Shown here piece after piece: positions 1 through 8,564 of a stretch of 64,000 bases of DNA; positions within the stretch are counted from its first letter, which is position 1, and the number at the start of each line of letters is the position of its first letter. The DNA is taken from NCBI GenBank assembly GCA_022824145.1, contig JAJEAY010000178.1:21673-85672 (forward strand), read 5' to 3'. Origin of the DNA: Rhodobacter sp. Its GTDB lineage: Bacteria; Pseudomonadota; Alphaproteobacteria; Rhodobacterales; Rhodobacteraceae. Under the pieces are notes generated by a model. It had not been told where the DNA came from and did not search any database. It saw nothing but the letters and a program-made list of their open reading frames with translations. The position numbers and the translations under genes were made by a program.

Positions 1-224
1 ACCAATGGAAAACGACCGACCCGTTTCACGCCAGCGATCCGGGGCATGGCTGCTTCGTCGGAAGCTGCCGCGGGCGGCGATTATCCGGACAGAACCCTCC
101 AGCAGGGGATCTCGGAAGTGGACCAGGTTTCGATCCCGTGCCTGGGCCGCCGATGCAGCCCTACAGCCGCCGTCACAACATCTTGTGGAACTTGGGCAAA
201 AGGAATAAGCTCTTGAGAAGATAG
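1..224. other. Left edge, no supported gene
   Basis: No reading frame here resembles a known protein. The last part is the leader of the downstream SorC-type regulator and includes a GAGAAG element a few bases before its ATG. Confidence 0.4.
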
Positions 225-1217
225 ATGCCTGATAGCATGAACATACTCACTTCTCCCTCCCGCGTGATAGGCGAAAGGGAAGCGCAACTGTCAAATGTGG
301 CGCTGCTGTACTATGGCGAAGGGATGACGCAGAGCGAAATCGCCGGGCGTATGAAGGTAAGTCGCGCAACTATTGTGAATATGCTGCGTGAAAGCCGGGA
401 ACAGGGGATCGTCGATATCCGCGTGGATGGAAAAGTCCTGACAGGATCCAGCCTTGCGCGGGATCTGCGGGAGAAGTTTGGTATCGAGGACGTTTATGTC
501 TCGCGGACCTCTGCCTTTGGCGAAAACGCTTCGCGTGACGAAAGTTTCGGACAGCTGGCGCGGGTGGCGGCAGCCGCTATCCTCGACATGGTCGAAGCGG
601 GCGATACCATCGGTGTGGCCTGGGGCGAGACAATCATGGCGGTTGCCAACGCGATGCCGCGGAGTCCGGTAGCCGACCTGGAAGTCTGCCAGCTTATTGG
701 ATCAATGATTTCAGAACGGGTTCCAGCCTCGGAGAACTGCGCGATCCAGATTGCCCGGAGGCTGGAGGCGGCTGCCTGCTACACGCTGCACGCGCCTGGG
801 CTGATTTCGACGGCTTCACTGGCTGAGACGATTCGGGGCGAGCCCACCATCAAAACGCAGCTCAGGCGACTCCAGGCCCTGGATATGACTGTGTCTTCGA
901 TCGGCAACGTTGCTTCGGACACTCACCTGGTGGCGGCGGGGATCGCAACCGCTGAGGAATTGAAGGCAGCCAGAATGGCTGGCGCAATTGGCATCATCTG
1001 CTGTCGATATATTGCGTCCGACGGACGGGAGATCGCAATGCCTCCGCATAGCAGGCTGATTGCAGCCACACTCGACGACCTGAGGTCTGCGCGGAAGCGG
1101 CTTCTGGTGGTGTGTGGGATTGATCGTGCGGATGCGGCCTGCGCAGCGATGAAGGCCGGTTTGGTCACACATCTCTGTGTTGATCATGTGCTGGCGCGTG
1201 CCCTGCTGGATGCCTAA
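225..1217 (+). CDS. SorC/DeoR-type transcriptional regulator
   Basis: A 330-residue regulator of the SorC family. Residues about 30-60 form a helix-turn-helix (GMTQSEIAGRMKVSRATIVNML). The rest is the sugar-binding domain, with the typical D-T-I-G-V-A-W-G-E-T phosphate-site loop near residue 130. Family members bind sugar phosphates or related metabolites and control adjacent catabolic operons. An ATG at 237 (MNILTSP) is an alternative start. The downstream sulfatase-maturation gene begins inside the last codons of this gene, so the two are almost certainly co-transcribed. This makes it the best candidate regulator of the sulfatase and transporter; its ligand is unknown. Confidence 0.85.
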   Translation: MPDSMNILTSPSRVIGEREAQLSNVALLYYGEGMTQSEIAGRMKVSRATIVNMLRESREQGIVDIRVDGKVLTGSSLARDLREKFGIEDVYVSRTSAFGENASRDESFGQLARVAAAAILDMVEAGDTIGVAWGETIMAVANAMPRSPVADLEVCQLIGSMISERVPASENCAIQIARRLEAAACYTLHAPGLISTASLAETIRGEPTIKTQLRRLQALDMTVSSIGNVASDTHLVAAGIATAEELKAARMAGAIGIICCRYIASDGREIAMPPHSRLIAATLDDLRSARKRLLVVCGIDRADAACAAMKAGLVTHLCVDHVLARALLDA

Positions 1218-2154
1218 GGGGATACCAGGCAACCCGGGATGCTGTTCGCCATCCATTCGACCGAGAGTTCCGACGGCATTCCGCATCTTACCCTCTTCCA
1301 CCGCAACGCTTCCCCCAGCCATTGAGATTCCGGGCGGTGAGGTCCTGATCGGAACGGGGGATCCGGTCATTTCGGATGATGCCGAAGGCCCTCTGCGTAC
1401 CAAGCGCGTGCCGCCGTTCCGCATTGGAGAATCCGCTGTGACGAATGCGCAGTTTGCGGCTTTCGTGGATGAGACCGGCCATGTCACCGAAGCCGAGCGC
1501 TTTGGCTGGTCGTTCGTTTTCTGGGCACAGGTGCCCAGAAGCGTCGGGCCTACGCAGGCGGTGCGCAATGTGACATGGTGGAGGCGCGTTGATGGCGCTG
1601 ACTGGCGGCACATTCATGGGCCGGAGCGGGATCTTGCACAGGAGAGACCTGATCATCCGGTGACACATGTCTCCTGGAATGATGCACGTGCGTATGCGAC
1701 GTGGGTCGGCGGGCGTCTTCCGACTGAGGCCGAGTGGGAGCACGCGGCCCGCGGTGGGTTGGGAGATGTCCGATTTCCGTGGGGCAACAGGGAGCCGGAT
1801 GACACCGGCTATTTTCCCTGCAATATCTGGCAGGGACGTTTCCCCGAGATGAACACCTGCGCTGACGGCTATGCCGAGACCGCACCCGCGAAGAGCTTCC
1901 TCGCCAACGGCTATGGACTTTACAATCTAGTCGGCAACGTCTGGGAATGGACTGCCGAGCCCTTCGTGATCCGGTCGCAGAAGAGGGCGGCAAAGGCGCG
2001 GCAGGCGCGGATGAAGGGATTCAAACTTGCCAAAGGCGGCTCGTTTCTGTGTCACAAGAGCTATTGCTATCGCTACAGGATCGCCGCACGCACGGGAAAT
2101 TCTCCCGACAGTACGACCACACACACCGGGTTTCGGGTCGTGTGGGGGCTGTAG
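1210..2154 (+). CDS. Formylglycine-generating enzyme (sulfatase-modifying factor, SUMF1 family)
   Basis: This 314-residue enzyme oxidises the active-site cysteine of type I sulfatases to C-alpha-formylglycine. The FGE-sulfatase fold is visible from about residue 40 (IPGGEVLIGTG) to the end, with WNDARAYATWVGGRLPTEAEWE and NVWEWT motifs. The catalytic pair is present as GGSFLCHKSYCYRYR (Cys281 and Cys286 from this start). That matches genuine FGEs and excludes the many FGE-like proteins that lack these cysteines. The ATG at 1210 overlaps the regulator stop (ATGCCTAA); an ATG at 1177 is less likely. The gene converges on the sulfatase with only 9 bases between the two stops. Confidence 0.9.
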   Translation: MPKGIPGNPGCCSPSIRPRVPTAFRILPSSTATLPPAIEIPGGEVLIGTGDPVISDDAEGPLRTKRVPPFRIGESAVTNAQFAAFVDETGHVTEAERFGWSFVFWAQVPRSVGPTQAVRNVTWWRRVDGADWRHIHGPERDLAQERPDHPVTHVSWNDARAYATWVGGRLPTEAEWEHAARGGLGDVRFPWGNREPDDTGYFPCNIWQGRFPEMNTCADGYAETAPAKSFLANGYGLYNLVGNVWEWTAEPFVIRSQKRAAKARQARMKGFKLAKGGSFLCHKSYCYRYRIAARTGNSPDSTTTHTGFRVVWGL

Positions 2155-2163
2155 TGCGCGCGC

Positions 2164-3699
2164 TCAGGCGGCGGCCTCCAATCCCAGACGCGCCAACTGT
2201 TCTGACGGGTAGCCTTCCTCGTCCATCAGCTCCCGTATCAGCGTCAACATGCGCGCGCGCTGTTCGGGGTCGCTTTCCCAGAGGTTCCTGCTCTGGTCCG
2301 GGTCTTCGGAACGATTGAACAAAAGACTCTCGCCCGAACGCGGATCCACCTTGATCGGGATTTTCCACATGGGCAATTCGACGGACGGGTCGAAATAGCC
2401 TTGGTCGACGGGTTTGTTCGGAGGTTTGGAGAGGCGTCCGTCAATCGGGTTGTCGACTATCAATGGCCGGTAGATGCCGGTGGAATAGAGGAAGAGCGGC
2501 CGGTCGGGCTCGGGTGATTTCAGGATCGTCCATTCGCCATCGGTGGCGCATATTCCTTGGCCGAACGTGCCATAGAGCACGGCGTCCCGCGGCGATGGCG
2601 CCCCCAAGGTCACCATTGGCAGAAGTGATCGCGAATGGCGGTTGGCCGTCGTCAGCTTGACCCCTGCGGCCTCGATGACTGTCGCGAATAGATCGACCGT
2701 CTGGGTCAGGCCGGAGACAAAGCGCGGGACCGGGTTGGCCGGGTGCCAGATCATCAGGGGGATATTGGCGTGGCTGTCGAAGTGCGGATGCTGCTTGCCG
2801 AAGGTGCGCCGTTCCCCCATGTCGTGACCGTGGTCGGTGGTGAAGATCACCATGGTGTCTTCCCACAGCGCCAGTTCGTCCAGTTTGTCGAGCATCCTGC
2901 CGAACCAATTGTCCATCATGGTGACCTTGCCCATGAACTGTGACCTTAGGAAGTTCAGCTCTTCTTCATTCGTCTGATTCATGAATGCGTCCAGATCATC
3001 ATAGACCTGATAGGGTGGCCAGATGTTGAACTCGTTCTTGCTGGCACCCTCGGCATACATGCTTTCGTATGGCTCGGGGACATGGAAAGGCTCGTGGACA
3101 TCAAAGGTTTCCACGTGAAGGAAGAACGGGCCTTTTGATGCATGTCGGTCGAGCCAGTCGCAGGCGCTGCTAAAGGTCTTGGCTGAGAAGAACTCCTCTT
3201 CTTTCGTCCATGTCTTTGTATTGGCGTAATACTGGCCGATATGTTCGGGAGCGCGGAACTCCTCTACCTTTTTCACCCAATCGGGCTTGTCTTCGTTTGG
3301 ATCCATGGGCTGCCAGTGATCGACCTCATAGCCTCGGATCATCTCTGTCGTGTCGTAGCTTTGGATGTAACCGTTCGCCTCCTCCTCCCAATAGTGGTAG
3401 TGATCCGTGACGATGTGAGTGTGATGGCCGCCCTTCCTGACTTCCAGGGGCAGGCGCGGATCGAATACTTCGAGCGATCCCCACGGCCGCCACATGAATT
3501 CCTTTCGACCGGCGATCAGTTCACGCCGCGCAGGCATGCACGGGAGGCTGCCGACGAAGTGATCGTTGAAGACCTGGGCGCGTGCGGCAAAGCGGTCAAT
3601 GTTTGGCGTTCTGCAGGGGCTTTGTGGGTTGTAGGCGCGAAGGCAGTTGCGGGTCAGGCTATCAACCAGCACGAGAACAATGTTCATTGGTTTACTCAC
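2164..3699 (-). CDS. Type I (Cys-type) sulfatase
   Basis: A 511-residue arylsulfatase-superfamily hydrolase. The N-terminal metal motif NIVLVLVDSLTRNCL is followed by the modification motif C54-M-P-A-R (C-x-P-x-R). The FTTDHGHDMGERRTFGKQ block carries further metal and active-site residues. Cys54 would need conversion to formylglycine, which the adjacent FGE can supply. No signal peptide is obvious, so it probably acts in the cytoplasm on an imported sulfate ester. It is divergent from the ABC transporter operon and shares its promoter region. The substrate cannot be read from sequence; a choline-sulfate or sugar-sulfate ester is possible but unproven. Confidence 0.88.
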   Translation of the reverse strand: MSKPMNIVLVLVDSLTRNCLRAYNPQSPCRTPNIDRFAARAQVFNDHFVGSLPCMPARRELIAGRKEFMWRPWGSLEVFDPRLPLEVRKGGHHTHIVTDHYHYWEEEANGYIQSYDTTEMIRGYEVDHWQPMDPNEDKPDWVKKVEEFRAPEHIGQYYANTKTWTKEEEFFSAKTFSSACDWLDRHASKGPFFLHVETFDVHEPFHVPEPYESMYAEGASKNEFNIWPPYQVYDDLDAFMNQTNEEELNFLRSQFMGKVTMMDNWFGRMLDKLDELALWEDTMVIFTTDHGHDMGERRTFGKQHPHFDSHANIPLMIWHPANPVPRFVSGLTQTVDLFATVIEAAGVKLTTANRHSRSLLPMVTLGAPSPRDAVLYGTFGQGICATDGEWTILKSPEPDRPLFLYSTGIYRPLIVDNPIDGRLSKPPNKPVDQGYFDPSVELPMWKIPIKVDPRSGESLLFNRSEDPDQSRNLWESDPEQRARMLTLIRELMDEEGYPSEQLARLGLEAAA

Positions 3700-3734
3700 A
3701 GCGCATTTTCCGCAGCCTATGGGGTTCGGTCGGA

Positions 3735-3777
3735 TTTGACAAGTGCTAACTTTTTTGACAAATATATAAGTGTTGCA
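3735..3777. promoter_or_regulatory. Divergent promoter region with two TTTGACAA direct repeats
   Basis: In the AT-rich gap between the sulfatase and the ABC operon, TTTGACAA occurs at 3735-3742 and 3754-3761, 19 bases apart. Partial repeats AAGTGCTAAC (3741-3750) and AAGTGTTGCA (3768-3777) follow. TTGACA at 3755-3760 could be a -35 element. The repeats are the natural candidate operator for the SorC-type regulator, controlling both directions. That role is inference. Confidence 0.4.
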
Positions 3778-3874
3778 TAGAACGAGGCATGTGTATGGTA
3801 AGGCACACGTCAGAAGTGCCGATTACCTCACGCATTGGTGGCTGGCGTCGTGGTCGAGGAATGTAGAGGACGGC

Positions 3875-4666
3875 ATGGGTCGAAGTCAGACTCTTCAGGT
3901 TGCAGCCAGTCTTGGCGCCATCCTTGCTTGGGTCGCCATCTGGGCATGGCTGACTCGACCGGGAGGGCCGGTTCACACGCTGTACTTTCCTGCGCCGGAC
4001 GATGTTTGGGCGAAGTTTGTTCGTATGTGGCAGCGGCCTTATATCGGCAGCACGCTTCCCAATCACATTTTGAGCAGCCTTTACATTGTGTTAACCGGCT
4101 GGAGTCTGGCAGCGCTCGTTGGGATCCCTCTGGGCATAGCGATGGCATGGTGGAAGAGGCTCAAGTGGATCGTCTTTCCAATATTCCAACTGATCCGGCC
4201 GGTTCCGCCGCTGGCCTGGATTCCGCTGACGATCCTGTGGCTGGGCATCGGCGATTCCGCCCGCATCTCGGTGGTTTTCATCGCCGCCCTTGTGCCTTGG
4301 CTGATGAATTCGATGCTGGCCGTCTATTCCATTGACCGTCTGTTGCTCGATGCGGCCAGAACACTGGGCGCGAACGACCGCCAAATCCTTACGAGAGTTG
4401 TATGCCGCACGGCGTTGCCGACGTTGGTTGCTGCAGCGCGAATGGCGCTTGGCAACGCTTGGTCGACTCTTGTCGCAGCGGAGATTCTGGCCGCGACTGC
4501 CGGGCTTGGTTATGTGGCGGTGAACGCGTCTCAGCTTCTTGATACCGACGTTCTTCTTGTTGCCATGTTCATGATTGGCATTCTTGGAATTGGTATGACC
4601 GGGCTTATCGGCATGACGCAGAGCTGGCTGGCGCCTTGGTCGGTCCTTGGCGCACGGAGAGAATGA
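3875..4666 (+). CDS. ABC transporter permease, TauC/SsuC type (first of two)
   Basis: A 263-residue inner-membrane permease with about six hydrophobic segments. Its BPD-type coupling (EAA-like) loop lies around DAARTLGANDRQILTRVV. ATG 3875 is preferred over the upstream ATG at 3770 because AGAGGA precedes it at proper distance and the upstream extension is not membrane-like. It starts a four-gene operon: permease, permease, ATPase, binding protein. Such importers usually take nitrate, sulfonates, taurine or similar small anions. Next to a sulfatase, a sulfate ester or sulfonate is the likeliest cargo. Confidence 0.82.
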   Translation: MGRSQTLQVAASLGAILAWVAIWAWLTRPGGPVHTLYFPAPDDVWAKFVRMWQRPYIGSTLPNHILSSLYIVLTGWSLAALVGIPLGIAMAWWKRLKWIVFPIFQLIRPVPPLAWIPLTILWLGIGDSARISVVFIAALVPWLMNSMLAVYSIDRLLLDAARTLGANDRQILTRVVCRTALPTLVAAARMALGNAWSTLVAAEILAATAGLGYVAVNASQLLDTDVLLVAMFMIGILGIGMTGLIGMTQSWLAPWSVLGARRE

Positions 4667-4669
4667 GCA

Positions 4670-5482
4670 GTGCTTGAGGAACGGCTTGAACGCATGGGCA
4701 TCGTAAATGATCGAGGCAAGGCGGCGGCCTATGGGATCATTTCACTGACAATACTCCTGATACTGTGGGTCTGCGCAACCAGCCTGTTTCAGTGGATTGA
4801 GCCGCGTGTCCTTCCCTCGCCCACGCGGGTAATCGGTCAGTTCGCATGGATTCTGACCGAACCCTTCAGCGGCCTGCGACTCCACGGACACATCCTGTCC
4901 TCACTTGAACGTTGGGGCTGGGGTGTCCTTACCGCTGCGTTCATTGGCATTCCCGTAGGCGTCTTCTTTGCGTGGAACCCTTGGTTCAAGACCTTCCTCA
5001 ATCCGGTGTTTGAACTCATTCATTTCATTCCACCCTTCGCTTATATTCCGCTTGCCGTTCTCTGGTTCGGCGCCTCAACGGCAACGCAGGCGATGGTGGT
5101 CTTCGTCGCAGCCTTCCCGGCTATCGTGATCAATTCCCAGCTGGGTGTCGCTCAGGTTCAGAAAATCTATATCGACGCGGCGCGAGTGTTTGGTGCAAAC
5201 CAGTACAGGACACTTCGGCGCGTGGTTCTCCCGGCGGCGGCTCCAAGCATCTACACTGGTTTGCGAATCGCGATCAGCAACGGCTGGATGGCGCTGGTGG
5301 GGGCTGAACTGGTCGTGGGCAAGGTGGGTCTGGGTTTCATGATTGCGCAAGGGCAGGAGAACGCTTCGGTCGCCACAATTTTCGTCGGAGTGATTACAAT
5401 TGGCTGTCTAGGCGTCCTGATCGACACGCTGGTCCAACGGTCTGAGCGTTACGTACTTCCTTGGCGCAGGGTGGCGGGCTGA
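4670..5482 (+). CDS. ABC transporter permease, TauC/SsuC type (second of two)
   Basis: A 270-residue permease of the same family as its neighbour, with the coupling loop around DAARVFGANQYRTLRRVVLP. The GTG start lies three bases after the preceding TGA, with GGAGAG about eight bases upstream; an ATG at 4694 is the alternative. Two different permeases in one operon suggest a heterodimeric channel, whereas many TauC/SsuC systems use a homodimer. Confidence 0.82.
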   Translation: MLEERLERMGIVNDRGKAAAYGIISLTILLILWVCATSLFQWIEPRVLPSPTRVIGQFAWILTEPFSGLRLHGHILSSLERWGWGVLTAAFIGIPVGVFFAWNPWFKTFLNPVFELIHFIPPFAYIPLAVLWFGASTATQAMVVFVAAFPAIVINSQLGVAQVQKIYIDAARVFGANQYRTLRRVVLPAAAPSIYTGLRIAISNGWMALVGAELVVGKVGLGFMIAQGQENASVATIFVGVITIGCLGVLIDTLVQRSERYVLPWRRVAG

Positions 5483-5484
5483 TC

Positions 5485-6321
5485 ATGGAACAATCGACAG
5501 GAAAGATCGCGGCAGACAATACCAACCCTGCAATGGCGGCTCCGGCTAAGCTCAAGCTCTGCAATATCTCGAAATGGTTTGGATCCGAAGGCGAAGGAGT
5601 TCATGCCTTGGATGATTGCTCCGTTGAGGTGCAGAAAGGCGAATTTATCGTAGTCGTCGGCCCGTCGGGCTGTGGAAAATCTACGCTGATGACAGTGGGT
5701 GCGGGGCTTGAGAACCCTACGCGCGGCGAGGTGCTGGTTGATGGAAAACCGGCCGGACCGCCGGGTCCGACCCGCAGTGTCGTATTCCAGAAATTTGCGC
5801 TTTTCCCGTCCGAAACCGTTGAACAGAACATCAAGTTCGGCCTTCAGATGACCGGCGTTTCCACCGCCGAGCAGGAGACGCGGCTGGCTGAACAGTTGAG
5901 GATTATGGGTCTTGAACAGTTCAGGAAGTCTTACCCGAGTGAGCTGTCCGGCGGGATGCAGCAGCGGGTTGCGATCGCCCGCGCATTGGTCATGCAGCCG
6001 GAGATCCTGCTGATGGACGAACCGTTCGGTGCGCTTGACGCGCAGACGCGGACAATTCTGCAGGAGGAGATTCAGCGGCTGCATCGCGAAAAACACTACA
6101 CGGTGCTTTTCATCACGCATTCGGTCGAAGAAGCGGTTTACCTTGGTGACAGTGTAGTTGTGATGACGAAACGACCCGGCAGAATAAAGAGGGTCATAAA
6201 CCTGCCACGTGATGTGGTCTGGAAGACAGGTGACATCGAATTGGCGGCGGAACATTCTGAATTCATCGAATTTCGGCGCGAGATCTGGGGACTCGTGCGG
6301 GAAGAAATCGTCTCAATATGA
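5485..6321 (+). CDS. ABC transporter ATP-binding protein, TauB/SsuB type
   Basis: A 278-residue ATPase. It has Walker A (GPSGCGKST), a Q-loop region (VVFQKFALFP), signature LSGGMQQR, Walker B (ILLMDEP) with D-loop GALDAQT, and the switch histidine in FITHSVEEA. These are all features of the nitrate/sulfonate/taurine ATPase group. The ATG at 5485 lies two bases after the upstream permease stop, so translation is coupled. It energises uptake by the two permeases. Confidence 0.88.
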   Translation: MEQSTGKIAADNTNPAMAAPAKLKLCNISKWFGSEGEGVHALDDCSVEVQKGEFIVVVGPSGCGKSTLMTVGAGLENPTRGEVLVDGKPAGPPGPTRSVVFQKFALFPSETVEQNIKFGLQMTGVSTAEQETRLAEQLRIMGLEQFRKSYPSELSGGMQQRVAIARALVMQPEILLMDEPFGALDAQTRTILQEEIQRLHREKHYTVLFITHSVEEAVYLGDSVVVMTKRPGRIKRVINLPRDVVWKTGDIELAAEHSEFIEFRREIWGLVREEIVSI

Positions 6322-6347
6322 ACCCCAATGAAGGAGGAGAAAGAGAA

Positions 6348-7361
6348 ATGAAGATCAAGACACTGATGACAACGGCCGCGGCCGGCGTGGCGATCATGGC
6401 TGCCGCTGGCATCGCCATGGCCCAGTCAATGGTCAACCTGAACAGCCAGCCAAACGAGGCCGGTTTTCCGATGTGGCTGGCCAACGATCTTGGCTACTTT
6501 GCCGAGAACGGCCTGGAAGTGGACATTGAGTATTTCCCGAATGGCGGCGCGGCTCTGGCAACAGGCGCGACCGATCAGTGGCAGGCAGGATGGACCGGCG
6601 GTCCTCCGGCTGTTTCGGGTTGGGAGAAGTTCCAGCTTATCTCCGTGGCTGCGATGCAGAAGGAATCGCAGAACCTGAAACTGTTCATGCGAAACGATGT
6701 GCTTGAAGGAAAGACACCAGCAGAGGCACTCGCCGGAACCAAGATAGGCACGGTTCCGAATTCGACATGGAGCCAGGTTCTGTATGCCTGTGCCGAGCAT
6801 CTTGGCGTGGAAGACCCCGAAGCGCTTGAAGTCGTGCCTCTGTCACCCGCTGTGACGCTGCAGTCTTTGCAGAGCGGCGATCTGGGCGCAGGAACGACGG
6901 CGGCCTCGTCTGACATCGTGCTGGCGCAGGATCCGGACAATTACACTATGGTCTGTGACGGCAAAATTGCCGGCGCCAATATCATCGCACCTTGGATCGT
7001 CACAAAAACGTTCTGGGATGAAGATCCAGAGGCGGCTGCCGCTTTCGTTGAAGCGGCATTCAGGGCGAATGAGTACATCAACTCAACCGACCCGGACAAA
7101 GTGGTAGAGCATGTTCTGGAATATTATTCCGATACCGGCATCGAAGGCAATGCTGAAAAAGCCGCCTATGCCATGCAGATGCGTGACTGGGTTTCGCTGG
7201 AAGAAGCGATAGAGGACGTTAAATCCGGCCTGACGAACGACACGCTCACCGGCGCCGCCGAAATTCTTGTTCAGGGCGGTGCCCGTGACAGTGTTCCGGA
7301 CTTTGGCCCTATGCAGCCTCTGGCATTGGAAATTCTTATGGCTGCGCAGGCTATGCGCTGA
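6348..7361 (+). CDS. Periplasmic substrate-binding protein, NMT1/TauA-like
   Basis: A 337-residue exported binding protein. A strong AAGGAGGAG precedes ATG 6348 by eight bases. Residues 1-26 are a signal peptide ending AGIAMAQ. The mature protein has the NMT1/SsuA-like pattern: NEAGFPMWLANDLGYFAENGLEV near the N-terminus, then GTVPNSTWSQVLYA. It closes the transporter operon, 26 bases after the ATPase. Its ligand defines the transporter's cargo and is unknown; a sulfated organic compound is inferred from the sulfatase next door. Confidence 0.85.
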   Translation: MKIKTLMTTAAAGVAIMAAAGIAMAQSMVNLNSQPNEAGFPMWLANDLGYFAENGLEVDIEYFPNGGAALATGATDQWQAGWTGGPPAVSGWEKFQLISVAAMQKESQNLKLFMRNDVLEGKTPAEALAGTKIGTVPNSTWSQVLYACAEHLGVEDPEALEVVPLSPAVTLQSLQSGDLGAGTTAASSDIVLAQDPDNYTMVCDGKIAGANIIAPWIVTKTFWDEDPEAAAAFVEAAFRANEYINSTDPDKVVEHVLEYYSDTGIEGNAEKAAYAMQMRDWVSLEEAIEDVKSGLTNDTLTGAAEILVQGGARDSVPDFGPMQPLALEILMAAQAMR

Positions 7362-7386
7362 AGCAACGGGTATTGCGATTTCGGAA

Positions 7387-7407
7387 GGGGCGGTCCCAGA
7401 CCGCCCC
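7387..7407 (+). terminator. GC-rich hairpin after the ABC operon
   Basis: GGGGCGGTC pairs perfectly with GACCGCCCC across a CCA loop (9 bp stem), 25 bases after the binding-protein stop. No T-tract follows, so intrinsic termination is plausible but not certain. Confidence 0.5.
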
Positions 7408-7559
7408 CTCCAAGGTACCAGCACTTCCACGCCAGACTGTTCCGACATGATAAAGCCGGATCAATCCGGGGGACCCTGTGATGGCACAATGCGGGAAACG
7501 ACATCGGGTGCAAGGCAATCGGGTGCGAGGCAGGCCAATGCCAACTTGGGGTACAGTAT

Positions 7560-7810
7560 TCGTCGGCCCGGCCGCTGCTGTCCGGCCCGCTGCCGCAGGA
7601 GGAGCTGGAGGCCGTCCACGCATGGACAGACCCTAAGACGGGACTCCGCAAGCCGCCAGGCAAGACCGTCATCCACCGGGTCTCGTACAGGAGACCGACC
7701 TCGAGGTGCTGTAGGACGCGCTCGGCCGCTGGTCCCGGCCCCGCATCCACCTCGCCCGGGCACTCGCCGACGGAGTGGCAGGCGCCGAGCCAATAAGGCG
7801 CTGATGGCAA
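7560..7810 (+). pseudogene. Remnant of an ISAs1-family transposase (N-terminal region)
   Basis: One frame reads HAWTDPKTGLRKPPGKTVIHR. After a shift the next frame continues LVQETDLEVL-stop-DALGRW. Together these match the pattern of the N-terminal DDE_Tnp_1-associated region of ISAs1 (H-repeat) transposases: DP-TG-xxxPP-x-T-I-R-R-V-L followed by D-x-x-x-L-x-x-A-L-G-x-W. The frame change, the internal stop and the missing catalytic domain show it is dead. No terminal inverted repeats were identified. The call rests on motif resemblance only. Confidence 0.45.
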
Positions 7811-7904
7811 AGAAGGATGAATGCCAGATCATGTCTCGTCAGATCACCGACGGTCGTGGCGACAGCTGATTGACGTTTGGCTGACCCGCCGCCGGCCCCT
7901 CTTC

Positions 7905-8414
7905 CTACCTTCTCCAGGGCGAGTGTGGGTTCGCAGCCGCAGGTTTTTTCGTGGATTCGCGGTCGTAAGAACTGTTCAGATCGTCCAGGTGAACCTCCCG
8001 GATATGCCAGTTGGTCGGAGCTGGCTCCCGATTGGGGGATTCCGTGGGAGACTCTTCCGCATCGCCGGTGTACACGATAACCGCGTAGACAGGAGCGGGG
8101 TTGCCGCCCCTCCTGTGACCGTCCGTCAGCGCATCCAGTTGCCTCGAAACGCGCTCCACCATCTGCTGTCGGGCGTCGGTATCGTTCATGTCGGCCATCT
8201 CGGTCGACGCATAGACGAAACCGGTGCCATCGAGCCATACGCGGAACAACGGCAGCACTTCGTCCCCTTCCTCAATGATCTCAGGTAACCGAGAGCGATC
8301 CAATTGCGCCGCGACTTCAGATGGCAAGGTCCACCGCAGAAGCCAGTACGCCCGTTCCCTTTCGGACAGACGTATTCCAATCACGGCTTCGGAACAGTTA
8401 TCGAAGTCTGGCAT
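7905..8414 (-). CDS. Hypothetical protein
   Basis: An open frame of 169 codons downstream of hemE on the same strand. It is acidic, has no signal peptide or membrane segment, and ends in a basic low-complexity tail (STKKPAAANPHSPWRR). I recognise no domain. An N-terminal stretch IGIRLSERERAYWLLRWTLP is followed by a predicted beta-rich part (VLPLFRVWLDGTGFVYAS). No good ribosome binding site precedes the ATG. It could be a genuine accessory gene or a chance frame next to the transposase remnant. Confidence 0.4.
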   Translation of the reverse strand: MPDFDNCSEAVIGIRLSERERAYWLLRWTLPSEVAAQLDRSRLPEIIEEGDEVLPLFRVWLDGTGFVYASTEMADMNDTDARQQMVERVSRQLDALTDGHRRGGNPAPVYAVIVYTGDAEESPTESPNREPAPTNWHIREVHLDDLNSSYDRESTKKPAAANPHSPWRR

Positions 8415-8564
8415 GGAAGGCTCTTATGTCTGTGGCCAAAAGGCGGAACGCCTCAATCGGGACGGGAACCATACTGTACACTCCGTTGCCTTTCGATCAT
8501 AGTGGCAACGGAACCGCGGAACTGCCTTTGGGGTAGAATGGACCGGAGTCTTTCAACGCTCGGT

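Noticed and set aside
816-1613. 265-residue minus-strand frame across the regulator/FGE junction
   Set aside because: It runs antisense to two clearly identified genes and has no recognisable domain; a shadow frame in GC-rich DNA.
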